Shown: in pieces, positions 26,774-29,440 of the stretch
Position numbering within the stretch: the stretch's first letter is position 1
Layout: every line of letters starts with the position of its first letter
Origin: Flavobacteriales bacterium MED-G22
Lineage (GTDB): Bacteria; Bacteroidota; Bacteroidia; Flavobacteriales; Flavobacteriaceae
Assembly (NCBI GenBank): GCA_002457295.1
Contig: NTKF01000015.1
Span: forward strand, 1 to 29,440
Length of the DNA stretch: 29,440 bases
Direction of reading: 5' to 3'
The notes under the pieces: model-generated
Told to the model about the DNA's origin: nothing
The model's database searches: none
The model's input: only the letters and a program-made list of their open reading frames with translations
Made by a program: the position numbers and the translations under genes

Positions 26774-26845
26774 TAGCCCGTAGGGGAGTCGAACCCCTCT
26801 TTCCAGGATGAAAACCTGGCGTCCTAACCGATAGACGAACGGGCC
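26774..26845 (-). tRNA. tRNA-Glu (anticodon TTC)
   Basis: On the minus strand the acceptor GGCCCGT pairs with ACGGGCT (G-U at the first pair), the D-arm is GTC...GGAC-type, the anticodon stem CCAGG/CCTGG encloses TTTTCAT with TTC at the centre, the T-arm is GAGGGG-TTCGACT-CCCCT, and the discriminator is A. CCA is not encoded. Confidence 0.96.
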
Positions 26846-26859
26846 ATATTTTTCGTGCG

Positions 26860-26890
26860 CAAATGTAAGTTTAAAAATATTATTATACAA
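26860..26890 (-). promoter_or_regulatory. Full promoter for tRNA-Glu and rpsT
   Basis: On the minus strand TTG (26890-26888), a 20-base spacer, then TACATTTG (26867-26860) followed by CGC. This fits the Bacteroidetes TTG / TAnnTTTG consensus with normal spacing. Transcription should begin a few bases before the tRNA 5' end at 26845. Confidence 0.65.
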
Positions 26891-26950
26891 CGAAAAGTGA
26901 GTAGATTTAGCCATAGCGCTAAGGGATATTGCTCAAAAAAAAGGGCACCA

Positions 26951-28429
26951 TTAATAGGCTTTCGCAAATAGCACCCGTTGTCTTGATGGTTTGCCTGAAT
27001 AAATGCAAACCCCTTCTTCTTTTGACTGTTCAATTGGAATGCAACGAATTGTAGCCTTTGTTTCATTTTTAATTTTTTCTTCGGTTTCAGCAGTACCATC
27101 CCAATGTGCAGATATAAACCCTCCCTTTTCTTCTAACAAATTTTTAAAAGAGACGTAGTCATCAACAGTAGTAATATGTTCATCACGCATTTTCTTTGCT
27201 TTTTCAAACATTTCTGATTGAATACGGGGGAGCATATCAACAACCCATTGAATTACTCCATCTTGTGCTACAAATGACTTTTCTAAAGTATCTCTTCTTG
27301 CTATTTCAACACTTCCTTTTTCAATATCTTTTGGGCCAATGGCAATACGAAGAGGAACGCCTTTTAATTCATAATCATTGAATTTGAAGCCAGGGGTCTG
27401 ATTTTCTCTATTGTCAAACTTCACCCTAATATTGTGCTGCCTCAATTCATTTTGTAGTTTTTCAGCTACTTGAGCAATGACTTGTTGTTGTTCTTTATTT
27501 TTGAATATTGGTACTATGATTACCTGAATAGGTGCTAATTTAGGAGGAATCACTAAACCATTATCATCTCCATGTGTCATAATCAATGCTCCAACCAAAC
27601 GAGTTGAAACGCCCCAAGAACTCGCCCATACATACTCATTTTTACCCTCTTTGGTAGCAAATTTTACGTCAAAAGCTTTAGCGAAATTTTGTCCTAAAAA
27701 ATGAGAGGTACCGGCTTGTAAGGCTTTTCCATCCTTCATAAGCGCTTCAATGCAATAGGTTTCGATGGCACCCGCAAAACGTTCACTCGCTGTTTTTGTT
27801 CCTTGAATAACTGGAATTGCCATAAAATCTTCAACAAATTGAGCATAAATTTTATTGATCATGATAGTCTCCTGTAGTGCTTCCTCTTTTGTAGCATGAG
27901 CTGTATGTCCCTCTTGCCACAAAAATTCAGCAGTACGAAGGAATAAACGAGTTCGCATTTCCCAGCGAACAACATTTGCCCACTGATTGAGCAGAATAGG
28001 AAGATCTCTGTAGGATTGAATCCAATTTTTATAGGTATTCCATATAATGGCTTCACTTGTAGGACGAACAACTAATTCTTCTTCTAACTTTGCATTGGGG
28101 TCCACCATTAGTTTTCCTGGTTTATCAGGATCATTTTTTAAACGGTAGTGTGTCACAATGGCGCATTCTTTGGCAAAGCCTTCAGCATTTTTTTCTTCGG
28201 CTTCAAATAAATTTTTGGGAACAAACAACGGGAAATAAGCATTTTCGTGGCCCGTTTCCTTAAACATTTTATCCAATTCAGCTTGCATTTTTTCCCAAAT
28301 CGAATAGCCATAGGGTTTGATGACCATACAACCTCTAACAGCAGCATTTTCAGCTAGATCAGCTTTAATTACTAGCTCATTATACCACTTCGAATAATCT
28401 TCACTTTGCTTTGTAAGTTTTTTCGCCAT
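26951..28429 (-). CDS. proS: Prolyl-tRNA synthetase (short, archaeal/eukaryotic-like type)
   Basis: Charges tRNA-Pro with proline. The 492 residues lack the INS editing domain of the long bacterial enzyme and follow the archaeal/eukaryotic-like type common in Bacteroidetes. Visible marks are [12 protein letters not shown] near 34-45, [10 protein letters not shown], motif 2 [21 protein letters not shown], and motif 3 [17 protein letters not shown]. The anticodon-binding domain follows, and the C-terminal extension ends F-A-K-A-Y with only two cysteines (I-R-C and V-C-I), so the zinc site of archaeal forms looks reduced. It precedes tRNA-Glu by 105 bases. Confidence 0.97.
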   Translation of the reverse strand: MAKKLTKQSEDYSKWYNELVIKADLAENAAVRGCMVIKPYGYSIWEKMQAELDKMFKETGHENAYFPLFVPKNLFEAEEKNAEGFAKECAIVTHYRLKNDPDKPGKLMVDPNAKLEEELVVRPTSEAIIWNTYKNWIQSYRDLPILLNQWANVVRWEMRTRLFLRTAEFLWQEGHTAHATKEEALQETIMINKIYAQFVEDFMAIPVIQGTKTASERFAGAIETYCIEALMKDGKALQAGTSHFLGQNFAKAFDVKFATKEGKNEYVWASSWGVSTRLVGALIMTHGDDNGLVIPPKLAPIQVIIVPIFKNKEQQQVIAQVAEKLQNELRQHNIRVKFDNRENQTPGFKFNDYELKGVPLRIAIGPKDIEKGSVEIARRDTLEKSFVAQDGVIQWVVDMLPRIQSEMFEKAKKMRDEHITTVDDYVSFKNLLEEKGGFISAHWDGTAETEEKIKNETKATIRCIPIEQSKEEGVCIYSGKPSRQRVLFAKAY

Positions 28430-28482
28430 TATTTTTTTGGCATAGAATTTGCCTTATATTTAATATAACATGAATCTGGATG

Positions 28483-28515
28483 CAAAACTAAACTTTTTGA
28501 TAGACAAATTCGCAA
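28483..28515 (-). promoter_or_regulatory. Predicted promoter for proS
   Basis: On the minus strand TTG (28515-28513), a 22-base spacer, then TAGTTTTG (28490-28483), both fitting the Bacteroidetes consensus. The leader would be about 50 bases. It sits just upstream of the divergent lipoprotein gene. Confidence 0.45.
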
Positions 28516-28526
28516 AACAAAATAGT

Positions 28527-29440
28527 ATGAGAACACCAAAATTGAAATTTTACTCTTCAGCTTCAACTTTTTTAGCGTTTGGTTTGCTTCTTGTAAACTG
28601 TGCGGGTTTTCAAAATGCGAGCTACTATCAAAGTGATGGAATCTATGGTGATAAAGTCGTAGTTGTTAAGAAAACAGAAAAATCAAATGGAGAATACTAC
28701 AAACAATATTTTCGAAATTTAAGTGATGATTACAGTTCTGTAACCGATGATGCTACATATTTTACAGATGCTGAAGCTTATGCTAATCCAGTAGATAATA
28801 ATATGCAACCTGCGGGACAAATTCCATGGGGAGGTCAAACTACTTCTACAGATATTTATGTCTTTAATAATCAACCTGCCTTTGGCTTCGGGATGAATAA
28901 CTTTGGCTGGGGCTTTTCAAATTTTGATGTTGGTTTTGGCCCTTATTATTATACCAACGGTGGAAGGTTTAGACCTTTTAACCCTTATGGTTACAATCCT
29001 TATTTAGGGTTTGGGTATAATAACCCTTATTTCAGATTTGGTTTTAGAAATCGTTTTTTCAACCCTCGGTGGAATGGATATAGTCCCTTTTACAATCCTT
29101 TTTATAGTCCTTTTTACAATCCATTTTTCAATGGTTACGCTGGCTTACATTATCGTCCAAACTATTATAATGATAGGTTTTTTAGAAATAACAGAGGATC
29201 ATATTATAATAGAGCATATAGTGGTTTGAGCAAAGGAAGAAGAGGTGAAAAAGGATACCAGAATTCTAGAGACAGAAACAATCGAAACGAAAGAGCACAA
29301 AACAGTCAAAGAAAAAATAATGACTTTGCAGTACGTGCTTCTGTAAACAGACTAAACATTGGCCGTGGTTCAATGTATTTGGGTGGTCTTCCTGCCTCTA
29401 GAGATCAATTTAGATTAGATAATAAAGCTAAAGCTGGCTC
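28527..29440 (+). CDS. Asn/Tyr/Phe/Gly-rich lipoprotein, 3' end outside window
   Basis: The frame is open from the ATG at 28527 to the window edge (304 codons). An in-frame ATG at 28470 would add 19 residues; I prefer 28527 because M-R-T-P-K-L-K directly precedes a hydrophobic core and a lipobox ending at Cys25 (L-V-N-C-A-G), so it is probably a lipoprotein. After an ordinary N-terminal region with acidic patches (D-D-Y, D-D-A), residues about 110-230 are low-complexity and rich in N, Y, F, G and P, including two copies of the octapeptide YSPFYNPF encoded by a 24-base direct repeat. A basic R/N/Q-rich stretch follows (about 230-270). I do not recognise a function; similar proteins next to proS are known to me only as hypothetical. 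Confidence 0.85.
   Translation, partial: MRTPKLKFYSSASTFLAFGLLLVNCAGFQNASYYQSDGIYGDKVVVVKKTEKSNGEYYKQYFRNLSDDYSSVTDDATYFTDAEAYANPVDNNMQPAGQIPWGGQTTSTDIYVFNNQPAFGFGMNNFGWGFSNFDVGFGPYYYTNGGRFRPFNPYGYNPYLGFGYNNPYFRFGFRNRFFNPRWNGYSPFYNPFYSPFYNPFFNGYAGLHYRPNYYNDRFFRNNRGSYYNRAYSGLSKGRRGEKGYQNSRDRNNRNERAQNSQRKNNDFAVRASVNRLNIGRGSMYLGGLPASRDQFRLDNKAKAG
29079..29126 (+). repeat. Two tandem copies of a 24-base unit coding YSPFYNPF
   Basis: Copies at 29079-29102 and 29103-29126 differ at two bases only and are in frame, each coding Y-S-P-F-Y-N-P-F. A looser third version (F-F-N-P-R-W-N-G) precedes them. It is a coding tandem repeat prone to copy-number change. Confidence 0.8.

Noticed and set aside
29011..29229. 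72-codon plus-strand frame at the right edge
   Set aside because: It is an out-of-frame reading of the low-complexity lipoprotein repeats; the hydrophobic look comes from the T-rich third positions.

Overview
The window looks like core chromosome of a low-GC member of the Bacteroidetes, most likely a marine or otherwise free-living Flavobacteriia. The support is a Bacteroidetes-type LptD, BshA of the bacillithiol pathway, a GH3/serine-hydrolase fusion, the short ProS type, the proS / tRNA-Glu / rpsT order, and promoter -7 boxes of the TAnnTTTG type. There are no Shine-Dalgarno-rich starts and TTG starts are frequent. I see no insertion sequences, phage genes, CRISPR arrays or defence genes. 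The placement comes from recognising protein families, not from a search.

Layout. Positions 2-796 (+) hold the C-terminal end of a penicillin-acylase-family hydrolase cut by the window edge. Positions 805-8833 (-) hold a very tight seven-gene operon, read right to left: mlaD-like MCE protein, membrane 4Fe-4S protein, HAD-family protein, two-CCG-domain Fe-S protein, a 160-residue conserved protein, GH3/serine hydrolase fusion, bshA. The gaps are 6, 6, 3, 3, -1 and 11 bases. Upstream is an N-acetylmuramoyl-L-alanine amidase (-), divergent from lptD-ridA (+) across a perfect 20-base palindrome. Positions 13122-16000 (-) are pfkA-gap-nagK, a glycolytic / amino-sugar block. tamB (-) and tsaD-rsmE-AI-2E family transporter (+) diverge near 20.5 kb. 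A two-gene unit on the minus strand (DUF4442 protein, then a nitronate-monooxygenase-like flavoprotein) is followed by tRNA-Arg(TCT) and alanine dehydrogenase (+). The end holds rpsT, tRNA-Glu(TTC) and proS (-), then a truncated Asn/Tyr/Phe-rich lipoprotein gene (+).

How the genes work together. Much of the window serves the cell envelope: lptD and tamB for outer-membrane assembly, the MCE protein for lipid trafficking, the amidase and GH3 protein for wall turnover. The two Fe-S proteins look like a quinone-linked electron-transfer module whose partner dehydrogenase is not here. bshA makes the first bacillithiol intermediate. The rest is housekeeping (glycolysis, tRNA modification, rRNA methylation, translation).

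No stretch of more than 300 bases lacks a gene. The longest gene-free stretch is 24863-25099, which holds the tRNA-Arg promoter region and a small palindrome. I found no clear new system. The best candidates for follow-up are the mlaD-to-bshA operon with its split Fe-S module, the lptD/amidase palindrome, and the aromatic-repeat lipoprotein at the right edge.
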